From the NCBI RefSeq assembly GCF_001612725.1, contig NZ_BDAZ01000063.1, forward strand, positions 1 through 64,000: a stretch of 64,000 nt of DNA, written 5' to 3'. This DNA comes from Nocardia anaemiae NBRC 100462 (GTDB taxonomy: Bacteria; Actinomycetota; Actinomycetes; Mycobacteriales; Mycobacteriaceae). Within the stretch, counting starts at the first letter, position 1. Every line of letters starts with the position of its first letter. The notes under the pieces are model-generated. The model was not told the origin of the DNA. It was given only the letters and a program-made list of their open reading frames with translations, and ran no database searches. This document shows positions 7,715 to 16,341 of this stretch, in pieces. Position numbers and translations under genes: made by a program.

Positions 7715-8536
7715 ATGGCCAGGATTACCTCCTTGGCGGCTGCGGTCGGCGAACTCGTCCGCGACGGCGACACGCTCGCGCTCGAGGGGTTCACCCATCT
7801 CATCCCGGTGGCCGCCGGACAGGAGATCATCCGCCAGCGCAAGCGGAATCTGACGCTGGTACGGATGACACCGGACATCGTCTACGACCAGCTGATCGGG
7901 GCCGGTTGCGCGCGCAAGCTGATCTTCTCCTGGGGCGGCAATCCCGGCGTCGGCTCGCTGCACCGATTCCGCGAAGCGGTACAGCAGGCCTGGCCCGCGG
8001 CATTGGAGATCGAGGAGCACAGCCACGCCGGTATGGCCAATCGCTATGTCGCGGGGGCGTCCGGATTGCCATTCGCCGTATTGCGCGGATACGTCGGCAC
8101 CGATTTGCCGACGGTCACCGACACCATCAAGCCGATCATCTGCCCGTTCACCGGTGAACAGCTGACCGCGGTTCCTGCGCTCAATCCCGATGTCACGGTC
8201 ATCCATGCCCAGCGCGCCGACCGCGCCGGAAATGTGCAGCTGTGGGGGCTGCTCGGGGTGCAGAAGGAAGCGGTGCTCGCCGCGCGCCGCAGCCTGGTCA
8301 CGGTCGAGGAAATCGTTGAGGAGCTGACCCCGGTGCCCGGTGCCATCGTGCTGCCCGCGTGGGCGGTGACCACGGTCGCCGAGGTGCCCGGCGGTGCGCA
8401 TCCGTCCTATGCGCAGGGCTATTCCGAGCGCGACAACGACTACTACGCGGCCTGGGACACGATCAGCCGAGACCGTGACAGCTTCACCCGCTGGCTCGAC
8501 GAAAACGTGTACACCGCCATCACGGAGACAGTATGA
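7715..8536 (+). CDS. pcaI: 3-oxoadipate CoA-transferase subunit alpha
   Basis: 273 residues of a class I CoA-transferase alpha subunit. The N-terminal SLAAAVGELVRDGDTLALEG block and GGNPGVGS region are typical of the CatI/PcaI group. With PcaJ it moves CoA from succinyl-CoA to 3-oxoadipate. The ATG at 7715 follows GAGGAG; an upstream in-frame start at 7658 inside the dehydrogenase lacks a site. Its stop overlaps the pcaJ start as ATGA, so the two subunits are translationally coupled. Confidence 0.9.
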   Translation: MARITSLAAAVGELVRDGDTLALEGFTHLIPVAAGQEIIRQRKRNLTLVRMTPDIVYDQLIGAGCARKLIFSWGGNPGVGSLHRFREAVQQAWPAALEIEEHSHAGMANRYVAGASGLPFAVLRGYVGTDLPTVTDTIKPIICPFTGEQLTAVPALNPDVTVIHAQRADRAGNVQLWGLLGVQKEAVLAARRSLVTVEEIVEELTPVPGAIVLPAWAVTTVAEVPGGAHPSYAQGYSERDNDYYAAWDTISRDRDSFTRWLDENVYTAITETV

Positions 8537-9315
8537 CCATCGCCGAAACGCGCACCGCCACAATGGAAATGGCATATACCGCCGACGAGATGATGACGAT
8601 CGCCGCCGCCAGGGCACTCGATGCGGGCAAGCGGTGCTTCGTCGGGATCGGGCTGCCGTCGACGGCCGCCAATCTCGCCCGCAATACCCACGCGCCCGAT
8701 CTGGTCCTCATCTACGAATCCGGCACTTTGGGCTCCAAGCCGGATCGGCTGCCCGCTTCCATCGGCGACGGTGTGCTCGCCGAGACCGCCGACGCGGTGA
8801 TCAGCGTGCCGGAGATATTCAATTACTGGTTGCAGCCGGGTCGCATCGATATCGGGTTCCTCGGTGCCGCGCAGCTCGACAAGTACGGCAATATCAACAC
8901 CACCGTCATCGGCGGTGACTACACCCATCCCAAGGTCCGGCTGCCGGGAGCCGGTGGCGCACCCGAGATCGCCGCATCCTGTGGCGAGGTATTCGTCGTC
9001 ATGCGCCAGTCGCAGCGCTCCTTCGTCGACAGGGTCGACTTCATCACCTCCTTCGGGCACGGTCGCGGTAACGGCGAGCGGGCGAAACTGGGGCTGCGCG
9101 GCGCGGGCCCGACCCTGGTGATCACCGATCTCGGGGTGATGCGGCCCGACGACACCGGCGAATTGATCCTCGTCGCGGTTCATCCTGGCGTGACCGTCGA
9201 GCAAGTGCGCGATAGCACCGGCTGGCAGTTGCGGGTCGCGCCGGATCTCGGGATCAGCGTGCCGCCGACGGATATCGAACTCAGGACTCTGCGAGCATTG
9301 AAAGCCGCCTCATGA
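8533..9315 (+). CDS. pcaJ: 3-oxoadipate CoA-transferase subunit beta
   Basis: 260 residues. The beta-subunit signature DLVLIYESGTLGSKP carries the glutamate that forms the CoA thioester. VISVPEIFNYWLQPGRIDIG and FLGAAQLDKYGNINTTVIG are typical family stretches. It partners PcaI and overlaps both neighbours by four bases, which implies fixed stoichiometry. The protein ends normally for the family. Confidence 0.9.
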   Translation: MTIAETRTATMEMAYTADEMMTIAAARALDAGKRCFVGIGLPSTAANLARNTHAPDLVLIYESGTLGSKPDRLPASIGDGVLAETADAVISVPEIFNYWLQPGRIDIGFLGAAQLDKYGNINTTVIGGDYTHPKVRLPGAGGAPEIAASCGEVFVVMRQSQRSFVDRVDFITSFGHGRGNGERAKLGLRGAGPTLVITDLGVMRPDDTGELILVAVHPGVTVEQVRDSTGWQLRVAPDLGISVPPTDIELRTLRALKAAS

Positions 9316-10493
9316 CCGGCGCATTTCTCTACGACGGCATCCGCACCCCGTTCGGCAGGTACGGCGGGGCGCTGAGCGGCATCCGACCCGATGACCTCGC
9401 GGCCACCGTCCTGCGGTCGCTCGCCGATCGCAACGATCTCGACCCGGCGACGGTGGACGAGATCGTCTTCGGGGCGGCCAACCAGGCGGGCGAGGATAAT
9501 CGCAATGTGGCACGCATGGCTGCGCTGCTGGCGAATTGGCCCACCTCGGTACCCGGCACGACGGTGAACCGGCTGTGCGGGTCGAGTATGGATGCCACGA
9601 TGCAGGCCGCACGGATGATCGAAACCGGTGATGCGGCAACGGTTGTCGTCGGCGGAGTCGAGTCGATGAGCCGTGCGCCGATGGTTATGCCCAAGCCCGG
9701 CAAGGCCTTTCCCGCTGGCAACGAAACACTGCACTCCACCACCTTGGGCTGGCGGCTGGTGAATCCGACGATGCCCGCGCAGTGGACGGTGTCGTTGGGC
9801 GAAAGCACCGAAATCCTCGCGGGCCGTTACGGAATCGAGCGGACGGCGCAGGACGAATTCGCCGCGCGCAGCCATCAGCTCGCCGAGAAGGCCTGGGCAA
9901 ACGGCTTCTACGAGGACCATGTGGTCGCCGTCCCCGGCACCGAACTGGCCCGCGACGAGTCGCTGCGGGCGGACACGACCGTCGACCGGTTGGCGGGATT
10001 GAAACCGTCGTTCCGGCCAGATGGCACCGTCACCGCCGGGAATGCCTCACCGCTGAACGACGGCGCCTCCGCCCTGCTGCTCGGTGACGAAGCCCTGGCC
10101 GATCGACTCGGCCGGGCACCCCTTGCACGGATCGCGGGACGCGGTGCGGCCGGAGTCGACCCGGATGTCTTCGGCATCGGTCCGGTCGAAGCGGCGCGAA
10201 TCGCCCTGCGGCGCGCGGGTATCGGTTGGGGCGATCTCGGCGTGGTCGAATTGAACGAGGCCTTCGCCGCGCAATCGCTTGCCTGCCTTGCCGATTGGCC
10301 GGAATTGGATCCCGGCATCGTCAATGTCAACGGTGGCGCGATCGCGATCGGCCACCCGCTCGGCGCGTCCGGGGGACGCGTCATCAACCAACTCGCCCGC
10401 GAGATGCGGCGTAGCGGCAGCCGGTGGGGACTGGCCGCATTGTGTATCGGCGTCGGCCAGGGGCTGGCCGTTGTTCTGGAGGCGACACCATGA
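9312..10493 (+). CDS. pcaF: 3-oxoadipyl-CoA thiolase
   Basis: A 393-residue thiolase with the active-site cysteine (Cys89) in NRLCGSSMDA. It also has NEAFAAQ and GHPLGASGGR with the catalytic His, and the second Cys in ALCIGVGQG. It cleaves 3-oxoadipyl-CoA to succinyl-CoA and acetyl-CoA, the last step of the beta-ketoadipate pathway. Placement after pcaIJ and before pcaHG supports this over generic acetyl-CoA acetyltransferase. The start ATG overlaps the pcaJ stop; the stop overlaps the pcaH start. Confidence 0.92.
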   Translation: MTGAFLYDGIRTPFGRYGGALSGIRPDDLAATVLRSLADRNDLDPATVDEIVFGAANQAGEDNRNVARMAALLANWPTSVPGTTVNRLCGSSMDATMQAARMIETGDAATVVVGGVESMSRAPMVMPKPGKAFPAGNETLHSTTLGWRLVNPTMPAQWTVSLGESTEILAGRYGIERTAQDEFAARSHQLAEKAWANGFYEDHVVAVPGTELARDESLRADTTVDRLAGLKPSFRPDGTVTAGNASPLNDGASALLLGDEALADRLGRAPLARIAGRGAAGVDPDVFGIGPVEAARIALRRAGIGWGDLGVVELNEAFAAQSLACLADWPELDPGIVNVNGGAIAIGHPLGASGGRVINQLAREMRRSGSRWGLAALCIGVGQGLAVVLEATP

Positions 10494-11212
10494 AAACCCA
10501 TGCGCTGCAAGGCTATCGAAAGGATCCGGCGGGCACACACCCGCCGTTGGACTCCCCGGACTACAAGTCCACCGCCCTGCGTCATCCGAAAGAGCCGCTG
10601 GTGCTGCTGCCGCAACGGCTGACCGAACTCACCGGTCCGGTACTCGGCGCGGACCGGCTCGCCGAGACGGATAACGACCTGACCGCGCAGCACCGGGCGG
10701 AACCGCTCGGACAGCGCATCATCGTGCACGGCCGATTGCTCGACGGAGACGGCAAGCCGATCCCGAATTCCCTGGTCGAGATCTGGCAGGCCAATGCCGG
10801 TGGCCGGTACCGGCACGACCGGGACACGTGGGACTGTCCGCTGGATCCGAACTTCGACGGTGTCGGGCGCACTGTCACCGATGCCGCGGGCCGATACGAG
10901 TTCACCACCATCAAGCCAGGGGCCTATCCGTGGCGCAATCACCACAATGCCTGGCGGCCCGCACACATCCACTTCTCGCTTTTCGGGCGCGCCTTCACCC
11001 AGCGACTGGTCACCCAGATGTATTTTCCGGACGATCCGCTGTTCGCCCAGGACCCCATCTTCAACTCGGTGCCCGAGGCCGCTCGCCCACTGCTGATCAG
11101 CCGCTTCGATCTCGAGCGCAGCGAACCCGAGCGGGCGCTGGCCTTCGAGTTCGACATCGTATTGCGTGGCCGCGATGCCACGCCTTTCGAGGACGACGAG
11201 GACGATGACTGA
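10490..11212 (+). CDS. pcaH: Protocatechuate 3,4-dioxygenase beta subunit
   Basis: 240 residues, the normal PcaH length. The N-terminal dioxygenase helix region is followed by VEIWQANAGGRYRHDRDTW and the iron-ligand block YPWRNHHNAWRPAHIHFSLF, holding the Tyr and His ligands of the intradiol ring-cleavage enzymes. With PcaG it cleaves protocatechuate to 3-carboxy-cis,cis-muconate using non-haem Fe(III). The start is the ATG at 10490 (ATGA overlap with pcaF). The C-terminus is acidic (EDDEDDD) and overlaps pcaG by eight bases. Confidence 0.95.
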   Translation: MKTHALQGYRKDPAGTHPPLDSPDYKSTALRHPKEPLVLLPQRLTELTGPVLGADRLAETDNDLTAQHRAEPLGQRIIVHGRLLDGDGKPIPNSLVEIWQANAGGRYRHDRDTWDCPLDPNFDGVGRTVTDAAGRYEFTTIKPGAYPWRNHHNAWRPAHIHFSLFGRAFTQRLVTQMYFPDDPLFAQDPIFNSVPEAARPLLISRFDLERSEPERALAFEFDIVLRGRDATPFEDDEDDD

Positions 11213-11747
11213 TCTGCCCACCACGCCTTCGCAAACCGTCGGCCCTTACCTGCACATCGGACTGACCTGGGACGACGGCCCATACGCCGTGCCGCTGGGA
11301 ACACCAGGGGCCGGGTGGATTCGGGGCCGGGTGCTCGACGGTGTCGGCGCACCGATCGATGACGCCATGGTCGAGATCTGGCAGGCCGACCCGGACGGGC
11401 ATATCGCGCATCCGGATGACGGTCGCGGGGTCCGCGAATACTTCCGCGGATTCGCACGCAGCGACACCCGAGCGGGTGAATTCGCGGTCTACACCGTCGT
11501 TCCCGGCGCGCTCGGCGATGGACAGGCCCCCCATATCGATGTGTCGGTGTTCGCCCGTGGTCTGCTGCATCGCGTGGTCACCCGCATCTACTTCCCCGAG
11601 CACGCCGATCAGCACGCGACCGATCCGGTGTTGGCCTCGGTGCCACCGGAGCGTCGCGGCACCCTGATCGCCGCGGACGGGCCCGATGGCTATGTTTTCG
11701 ATGTGTATCTCCAGGGTGCGCGCGAGACGGTGTTCTTCGATGTCTGA
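11205..11747 (+). CDS. pcaG: Protocatechuate 3,4-dioxygenase alpha subunit
   Basis: 180 residues. TPSQTVGPYLHIGL at the N-terminus and MVEIWQADPDGHIAHP are hallmark PcaG sequence. PHIDVSVFARGLLHRVVTRI replaces the iron-binding block of PcaH, as expected for the non-catalytic subunit. The ATG at 11205 overlaps the end of pcaH, and the stop overlaps pcaB by eight bases. Confidence 0.95.
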   Translation: MTDLPTTPSQTVGPYLHIGLTWDDGPYAVPLGTPGAGWIRGRVLDGVGAPIDDAMVEIWQADPDGHIAHPDDGRGVREYFRGFARSDTRAGEFAVYTVVPGALGDGQAPHIDVSVFARGLLHRVVTRIYFPEHADQHATDPVLASVPPERRGTLIAADGPDGYVFDVYLQGARETVFFDV

Positions 11748-13092
11748 CGGGTTGTTCGACGCTGTGCTCGCGGGCGGTCCGGTCGCGGCGCAGGTCGGCG
11801 ACCGGGCGTGGGTGCAGGCCATGCTCGATTTCGAAGGCGCACTGGCGGCCGCCTCGGCCGCCGCCGGAGTCGTTCCGCCCGAGGCCGCCGCCGCCATCCA
11901 AAGCTGTTGCGACGCACAGGATTACGATATCGTCGAGCTCGGCGCGCGGGCGGTCGGCATCGGCAATCCGGCCGGGCCGCTGGTGCGGGCACTCACCGCA
12001 CGCGTCGCGGGCGAGGCGGCCGGATATGTGCACCTCGGCGCGACCAGCCAGGACGTCGGCGATACCGCCGCCATGCTGGTGACGCGCCGGGCACTGACCG
12101 TGCTCGATGACGACTTGCGCGCGTGCGCGGCACAGCTGGCGCATCTCGCCGAATTCCACGCCGACACCGTGCTGGCCGGGCGCAGCCTGCTCCAGCAGGG
12201 ACCGCCGGTCACCTTCGGGCTGACCGCGGCGGGCTGGCTCAGCGGAATCGCCGCGGCGCGGGATCGGCTCGACGATATCCGGCGGCACCGCTTAGCGGTG
12301 CAGTTCGGCGGGGCGGTCGGCACGCTGGCGTCCCTGGGCGACAACGGGATTGCCGTCCTGAGCGGACTATCCCGGACGCTCGGATTGGCCGAACCGGCCC
12401 TGCCGTGGCACACCGAGCGCGGCCGCATCGCGGAGATCGCGGGGGCGCTCGGTCAGGCCTGCGGGGCGGTGGCCAAGATCGCCCGGGATATCACACTGCT
12501 GGCGCAGACCGAGGTCGCGGAGGTCTACGAGGAGGGCCAGGCGGGAACGGGCGGATCCTCGACCATGCCGCACAAACGTAACCCGGTCGCGGCTGTCCTG
12601 GCCGCCGGATCCGCCGGGCAGGCACCGGGATTGGTCGCCGCACTACTCGGCACGGCCGGGCACGAACATCAGCGCGCGGCGGGGTCGTGGCATGCCGAAT
12701 GGCGGCCGTATATCGAACTGCTGCGCACCACCGGTTCCGCGGTGCATTGGCTGCGTGTCAGCCTGGAACGGCTTCGAGTCGACCCAGAGCGCATGCGTGC
12801 CAACCTCGAGCTCACCGGCGGCCTCGCTCTCGCGGAAAATGTTGTGACCGAATTGGTTTCGGCATCCAACGGCGAGGTCGGCCGCCAGACGGCTGGCGAT
12901 GTCGTCGAGCAGTGCTGCCAGGCCGCCCTCGCCGGTGCGAGCCCGCTCGCCGATCTGCTCGCCGCCGATCCGGTGGTGGGGAAATATCTTCACCGAGAGC
13001 GAATCGAGCGGCTGCTCGGTCCAGCTCAGTACCTGGGATCGACGCGCGAGTTCATCGATCGCGCGCTGGCCGATTGGCGGGCACGGTCATGA
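11740..13092 (+). CDS. pcaB: 3-carboxy-cis,cis-muconate cycloisomerase
   Basis: A 450-residue member of the fumarase/aspartase superfamily. The signature loop GSSTMPHKRNPVAAV is present at residues about 272-286, and the HLGATSQDVGDTA block holds the second active-site region. It turns 3-carboxymuconate into 4-carboxymuconolactone. It is chosen over adenylosuccinate lyase because of its position between pcaG and pcaD. The start is the ATG at 11740; a GTG ten bases earlier has no better site. The stop overlaps the next mini-ORF as ATGA. Confidence 0.92.
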   Translation: MSDGLFDAVLAGGPVAAQVGDRAWVQAMLDFEGALAAASAAAGVVPPEAAAAIQSCCDAQDYDIVELGARAVGIGNPAGPLVRALTARVAGEAAGYVHLGATSQDVGDTAAMLVTRRALTVLDDDLRACAAQLAHLAEFHADTVLAGRSLLQQGPPVTFGLTAAGWLSGIAAARDRLDDIRRHRLAVQFGGAVGTLASLGDNGIAVLSGLSRTLGLAEPALPWHTERGRIAEIAGALGQACGAVAKIARDITLLAQTEVAEVYEEGQAGTGGSSTMPHKRNPVAAVLAAGSAGQAPGLVAALLGTAGHEHQRAAGSWHAEWRPYIELLRTTGSAVHWLRVSLERLRVDPERMRANLELTGGLALAENVVTELVSASNGEVGRQTAGDVVEQCCQAALAGASPLADLLAADPVVGKYLHRERIERLLGPAQYLGSTREFIDRALADWRARS

Positions 13093-13154
13093 ACGAACGA
13101 CCGATCATCAACTGGGCCATGCAGGACCGGAGCGCCAGTGAGGCGGAGGTATGA
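13089..13154 (+). CDS. 21-residue mini-ORF coupled to pcaB
   Basis: MNERPIINWAMQDRSASEAE plus Val, starting in an ATGA overlap with the pcaB stop and ending in an ATGA overlap with the next mini-ORF. Its first 12 bases equal the start of pcaC at 14129. No family is recognised. It may be a relic of rearrangement that keeps ribosomes moving through the operon rather than a functional peptide. Confidence 0.3.
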   Translation: MNERPIINWAMQDRSASEAEV

Positions 13155-13252
13155 CCGTAGCCGAGATGCCCTGTCCAACAGACGGTCCCGACCTGCGAAC
13201 GGTTGCCGAACCACTGGGTGGCGGCGAGCTGACTCGGCAGGCGCGATCGTGA
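13151..13252 (+). CDS. 33-residue mini-ORF ending in the pcaD leader repeat
   Basis: Starts at the ATG overlapping the previous mini-ORF and ends LTRQARS at a TGA overlapping the GTG of the truncated pcaD copy (13249). The same C-terminal seven residues end the next mini-ORF, because both read through the duplicated pcaD leader. No domain is recognised; it is probably a by-product of the duplication. Confidence 0.3.
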   Translation: MTVAEMPCPTDGPDLRTVAEPLGGGELTRQARS

Positions 13253-13440
13253 GCGCCATCGAGGTGCACTGCCTGGTGGACGGCCCCGAGGACCGTGAAC
13301 CGGTCGTGCTGAGCGGATCTCCGGGGAGCCGCCAGCTGACTCGGCAGGCACGATCGTGAGCGCCATCGAGGTGCACTGCCTGGTGGACGGTCCGGACGAC
13401 GGCGAACCCGTCATACTGAGCGGATCACTCGGCAGCGACC
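13227..13440 (+). repeat. Tandem direct duplication of the pcaD leader and first codons, period 107 bases
   Basis: Unit 1 (13227-13333) and unit 2 (13334-13440) share AGCTGACTCGGCAGGC, then CGATC, the GTG start and the codons for SAIEVHCLVDGP. The copies then diverge, mostly at third positions. Unit 2 runs on into intact pcaD; unit 1 ends in a stop that overlaps the real start. Confidence 0.85.
13249..13359 (+). pseudogene. Truncated first copy of the pcaD 5' end
   Basis: Encodes MSAIEVHCLVDGPEDREPVV then LSGSPGSRQLTRQARS and stops at 13357-13359, inside the GTG of the intact pcaD (13356). The first 25 residues match PcaD residues 1-25 with a few substitutions, so the duplication is not brand new. 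It lacks the whole hydrolase fold and cannot be an enzyme. It may act as a leader peptide. Confidence 0.7.
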
Positions 13441-14132
13441 TACGGATGTGGGATCCGCAGGTGAGCGCGCTGACCGCCGCCCAATACCGGGTAGTGCGCT
13501 ACGACCACCGCGGACATGGCGCATCCCCGGTACCGCCCGGCCCGTACACCCTGACGGACCTGGGCTCCGATGTGATCGCGCTGCTGGACCGACTCGGAAT
13601 CGGACGAGCCCATTTCGTCGGACTCTCGCTCGGCGGCATGGTCGGCATGTGGCTCGGCGAGCATGCCCCGGACCGGTTGCGCACGCTCACCCTGTGCTGC
13701 ACCTCCGCCGAACTGGGCCCGCCCAGCGGTTGGTCCGAGCGGTCCGCGCTGGTCAGAGCCAAAGGGACACAGGCGATTTCACAAGCGGTCGTGCAACGCT
13801 GGTTCACTCCGCAATGGCGCGCGGACCATCCGGAACGCATCCACTATTACGCGAGCATGGTCGCCGCCACCGACCCCGACGGTTACGCATCCTGTTGCGC
13901 GGCAATCGAAACGATGAATATCGCCGACCGGCTGCCATCGATCACCGCACCCACCCTCGTGATCGCCGGTGCCCAGGACCCGGCCACCCCACCGGAACAC
14001 GGACAGCGCATCGCACACACGGTGCCGCACGCCCGCCTCGAAATCGTCAGTCCGGGCGCACATTTGGCCAACGCCGAGGCGCCGGACGCGATCAACGATC
14101 TGATTCTCGCTCACCTGAAGGAGAACGCATGA
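13356..14132 (+). CDS. pcaD: 3-oxoadipate enol-lactonase
   Basis: A 258-residue alpha/beta hydrolase. The oxyanion region is VRYDHRGHGAS, the nucleophile elbow GLSLGG (Ser91), the acid in AGAQDPATPP and the histidine in SPGAHLANAEAP. It hydrolyses 3-oxoadipate enol-lactone to 3-oxoadipate. Here it is separate from pcaC, whereas many actinomycetes carry a PcaL fusion. The GTG at 13356 is the start that keeps the N-terminus normal for the family. The stop overlaps pcaC by ATGA. Confidence 0.92.
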   Translation: MSAIEVHCLVDGPDDGEPVILSGSLGSDLRMWDPQVSALTAAQYRVVRYDHRGHGASPVPPGPYTLTDLGSDVIALLDRLGIGRAHFVGLSLGGMVGMWLGEHAPDRLRTLTLCCTSAELGPPSGWSERSALVRAKGTQAISQAVVQRWFTPQWRADHPERIHYYASMVAATDPDGYASCCAAIETMNIADRLPSITAPTLVIAGAQDPATPPEHGQRIAHTVPHARLEIVSPGAHLANAEAPDAINDLILAHLKENA

Positions 14133-14515
14133 ACGAACGAGCCGATAGCGGCATGGCGGTGCGGCGGGAAGTGCTCGGCGATGATCATGTCGATCGCGCC
14201 GTCGCCAGGACCACCGAATTCACCAGGCCGTTCCAGGAATACATCACCGAGTCGGTGTGGGGCTCGATCTGGACCCGCGAGGGCCTGGACCGGCGCACCC
14301 GCAGCTGCGTTACCCTTGCGGTGCTCACCGCCCTGGGGCGGCACGAGGAGATCGCGATGCATGTCCGCGCCGCGATCACCAACGGTCTCACCGCAGCCGA
14401 GATCGCCGAAGTACTGCTGCACACCGGCGCCTACGCGGGCGTGCCCGCCGCCAACGCCGCCTTCGCGATCGGGCAGCAGGTATTGGCCGAACTCGGGGAC
14501 GATACCGCCCTGTAG
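14129..14515 (+). CDS. pcaC: 4-carboxymuconolactone decarboxylase
   Basis: 128 residues, full length for a stand-alone PcaC. FQEYITESVWGSIWTREGLD and RRTRSCVTLAVLTALGRHEE are the family's conserved helices, followed by EVLLHTGAYAGVPAANAAF. It decarboxylates the lactone made by PcaB, giving the enol-lactone used by PcaD. The ATG at 14129 is preceded by AAGGAGAA and overlaps the pcaD stop. It is the last structural gene before the regulator. Confidence 0.93.
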   Translation: MNERADSGMAVRREVLGDDHVDRAVARTTEFTRPFQEYITESVWGSIWTREGLDRRTRSCVTLAVLTALGRHEEIAMHVRAAITNGLTAAEIAEVLLHTGAYAGVPAANAAFAIGQQVLAELGDDTAL

Positions 14516-14536
14516 ACCCTGTCGAGGAGGACGACG

Positions 14537-15346
14537 ATGACGACCGGCGGTAACGACGACGACGGCCAGCGCGGCACGCACTATGTGCAATCGCTGGAAC
14601 GCGGCCTCGCGGTCATCAAGGCATTCGACGCCGAGAACCCGCAGCTGACGCTCTCCGATGTCGCGCGCCTGACGGGACTCACCCGCGCGGCGGCACGCCG
14701 GTTCTTGTTGACCCTTGCCGATCTCGGCTATGTCCGCACCGACGGCAAACGCTTCTCGCTCACCGCCAAGGTGCTCGAATTGGGCTATTCGTATCTGTCC
14801 AGCATGAGCCTGTCCGAGGTCGCCCAGCCGCACCTCGAACAGCTCTCCGCCGACGTGCACGAATCCAGCTCGGTATCGGTGCTCGACGGTCCGGATGTCG
14901 TGTACGTCGCCAGGGTCGCCGCATCCCGGATCATGACCGTCAGCATCAATATCGGCACCCGCTTTCCCGCCTACGCCACCTCCATGGGCCATGTCCTGCT
15001 GGCCGGTCTCGCGGCGAACGAACTCGACGCCTATCTGGCACGCACGCCACTGGCCCGGCTGACCGCCAACACCATCACCGATCAGGACGGCTTGCGCGCC
15101 GCATTGGAAACGGTTCGCGCACAGGGCTTTTCCATTGTCGACCAGGAATTGGAGGAAGGTCTGCGGTCGGTCGCTGTCCCCATCCGGGACCGGTCGGGCG
15201 TGATCGCCGCGATCAATATTTCCACGCACGCGTCCCGCCGCAGCATCGAATCCATTCGGGCCGAACTGATTCCGCGCCTGCAGACGGCGGCCCACCGGAT
15301 CGAGGCGGATCTCACCGCCGCGAAACCGATTACGCGGCTGGGCTGA
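14537..15346 (+). CDS. pcaR: IclR family regulator of the protocatechuate pathway (PcaR/PcaU-like)
   Basis: 269 residues. A winged helix-turn-helix spans about 15-75 (YVQSLERGLAVIKAFDAENP, LTRAAARRFLLTLADLGYV) and an IclR effector domain with SSVSVLDGPDVVYVAR and IMTVSINIGTRFPAY. These are very similar in style to PcaR/PcaU/PobR regulators that sense protocatechuate or 3-oxoadipate. It starts 21 bases after pcaC behind GAGGAGGAC, so it is probably in the same operon. The TGTTCG-N5-CGAACA sites upstream of quiC and the dehydrogenase are likely targets. Whether it activates or represses cannot be read from the sequence. Confidence 0.82.
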   Translation: MTTGGNDDDGQRGTHYVQSLERGLAVIKAFDAENPQLTLSDVARLTGLTRAAARRFLLTLADLGYVRTDGKRFSLTAKVLELGYSYLSSMSLSEVAQPHLEQLSADVHESSSVSVLDGPDVVYVARVAASRIMTVSINIGTRFPAYATSMGHVLLAGLAANELDAYLARTPLARLTANTITDQDGLRAALETVRAQGFSIVDQELEEGLRSVAVPIRDRSGVIAAINISTHASRRSIESIRAELIPRLQTAAHRIEADLTAAKPITRLG

Positions 15347-16250
15347 CCGAGGCCAGATTGGCCAGCGCCGCCCGAACCACCTCCAGAAACCAATCCTGAG
15401 CCGCCGCCCGACCGGGTGCGCGCCGGGTATAGGCCGCCACCTCCACCGGCTCGATGGGCCATGGGAGGGTGAATACCCGCACCGGATGGGTGCGTGCCAA
15501 CGCGTGCGCCACCCGTTCGGGCACGATGGCGACCAGCTCACTGTCCTGCACCACATAGGGCAGAGTGGCGAATCGAGTGACACGCACGGCGACGCGATCT
15601 TCGAGATGGTGCTCGCGCAACGCCTTGCGTGGACCGGGGTGACCCGTCACGCCCTCGACGACGATATGCCGCTCACGATCCAGTTCGGCTTGGGTGGCGG
15701 CCGCACCGCGCAGCCGAGGGTGATGCGCCGCGACCAACCCGGCATAGCCCTCGGTGAACAGTGGCGTCCGAGCCAGCCGAGTCGCGTCGAGTAACGGACT
15801 GGCCACCACCACGTCGACCTCGCCGCGGGCCAGCCGATCGGTCGCGGTATCGACATCGAAGGCCTCGACCTGCAATGTCACCTGCGGTGCCCGTACCGCC
15901 AATTCCGCGAGCACCAGCGGCAGCACCGTCACCTCGCCGAGATCGGAGAGGCCGAGCGCGAAGCGGGCCGGTCGGGTCGGATCGAATTCGGTTGCGGCAC
16001 TCAGTGTTTCATCTACACCCGCGATGGCCGCACGGAGCGGCGGATACAGCCGCTCGGCCTCCGCGGTCGGCACCAGACCACCCGGACCGCGTACGAACAG
16101 CTCATCGCGCAGCCGCCGCCGCAACTTGCCGAGCCCGTAGCTGACCGTTGGCTGGGTGACACCGAGCAGGTCGGCGGCGGCCGTGACGCTCCTGGTCTCG
16201 TACAGCAGCACGAATGTGCGCACCAGGTTCAGATCGAACTCGGCGGCCAT
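15330..16250 (-). CDS. LysR family transcriptional regulator
   Basis: 306 residues. The N-terminal HTH (FDLNLVRTFVLLYETRSVTA, AADLLGVTQPTVSYGLGKLR) is followed by a LysR substrate-binding domain. Its 3' end overlaps the end of the IclR gene by 17 bases, tail to tail. It is divergent from the pcaK-like/pobA unit with a LysR-type box in between, so it probably controls that unit, possibly in response to 4-hydroxybenzoate. Unlike PobR (AraC or IclR types), this would be a LysR control of pobA. Confidence 0.85.
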   Translation of the reverse strand: MAAEFDLNLVRTFVLLYETRSVTAAADLLGVTQPTVSYGLGKLRRRLRDELFVRGPGGLVPTAEAERLYPPLRAAIAGVDETLSAATEFDPTRPARFALGLSDLGEVTVLPLVLAELAVRAPQVTLQVEAFDVDTATDRLARGEVDVVVASPLLDATRLARTPLFTEGYAGLVAAHHPRLRGAAATQAELDRERHIVVEGVTGHPGPRKALREHHLEDRVAVRVTRFATLPYVVQDSELVAIVPERVAHALARTHPVRVFTLPWPIEPVEVAAYTRRAPGRAAAQDWFLEVVRAALANLASVSPAA

Positions 16251-16279
16251 AGATCTCCTCTATGTGAATCACGAAAATT

Positions 16280-16297
16280 ATCAATTGGATTTCTGAT
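16280..16297. promoter_or_regulatory. LysR-type box ATCA-N10-TGAT
   Basis: ATCA attggatttc TGAT fits the T-N11-A dyad form of LysR operators. It lies 30 bases upstream of the lysR start and 45 bases upstream of the transporter start, in an AT-rich stretch, as expected for an autoregulated divergent promoter. Confidence 0.45.
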
Positions 16298-16341
16298 TGT
16301 CGGTCATTCTAGCGTGAGAGTCATCACAATCAGGGCCCGCT

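Noticed and set aside
13227..13440. CRISPR-like repeat
   Set aside because: Only two units, directly abutting without spacers, and they encode the pcaD start; it is a tandem duplication.
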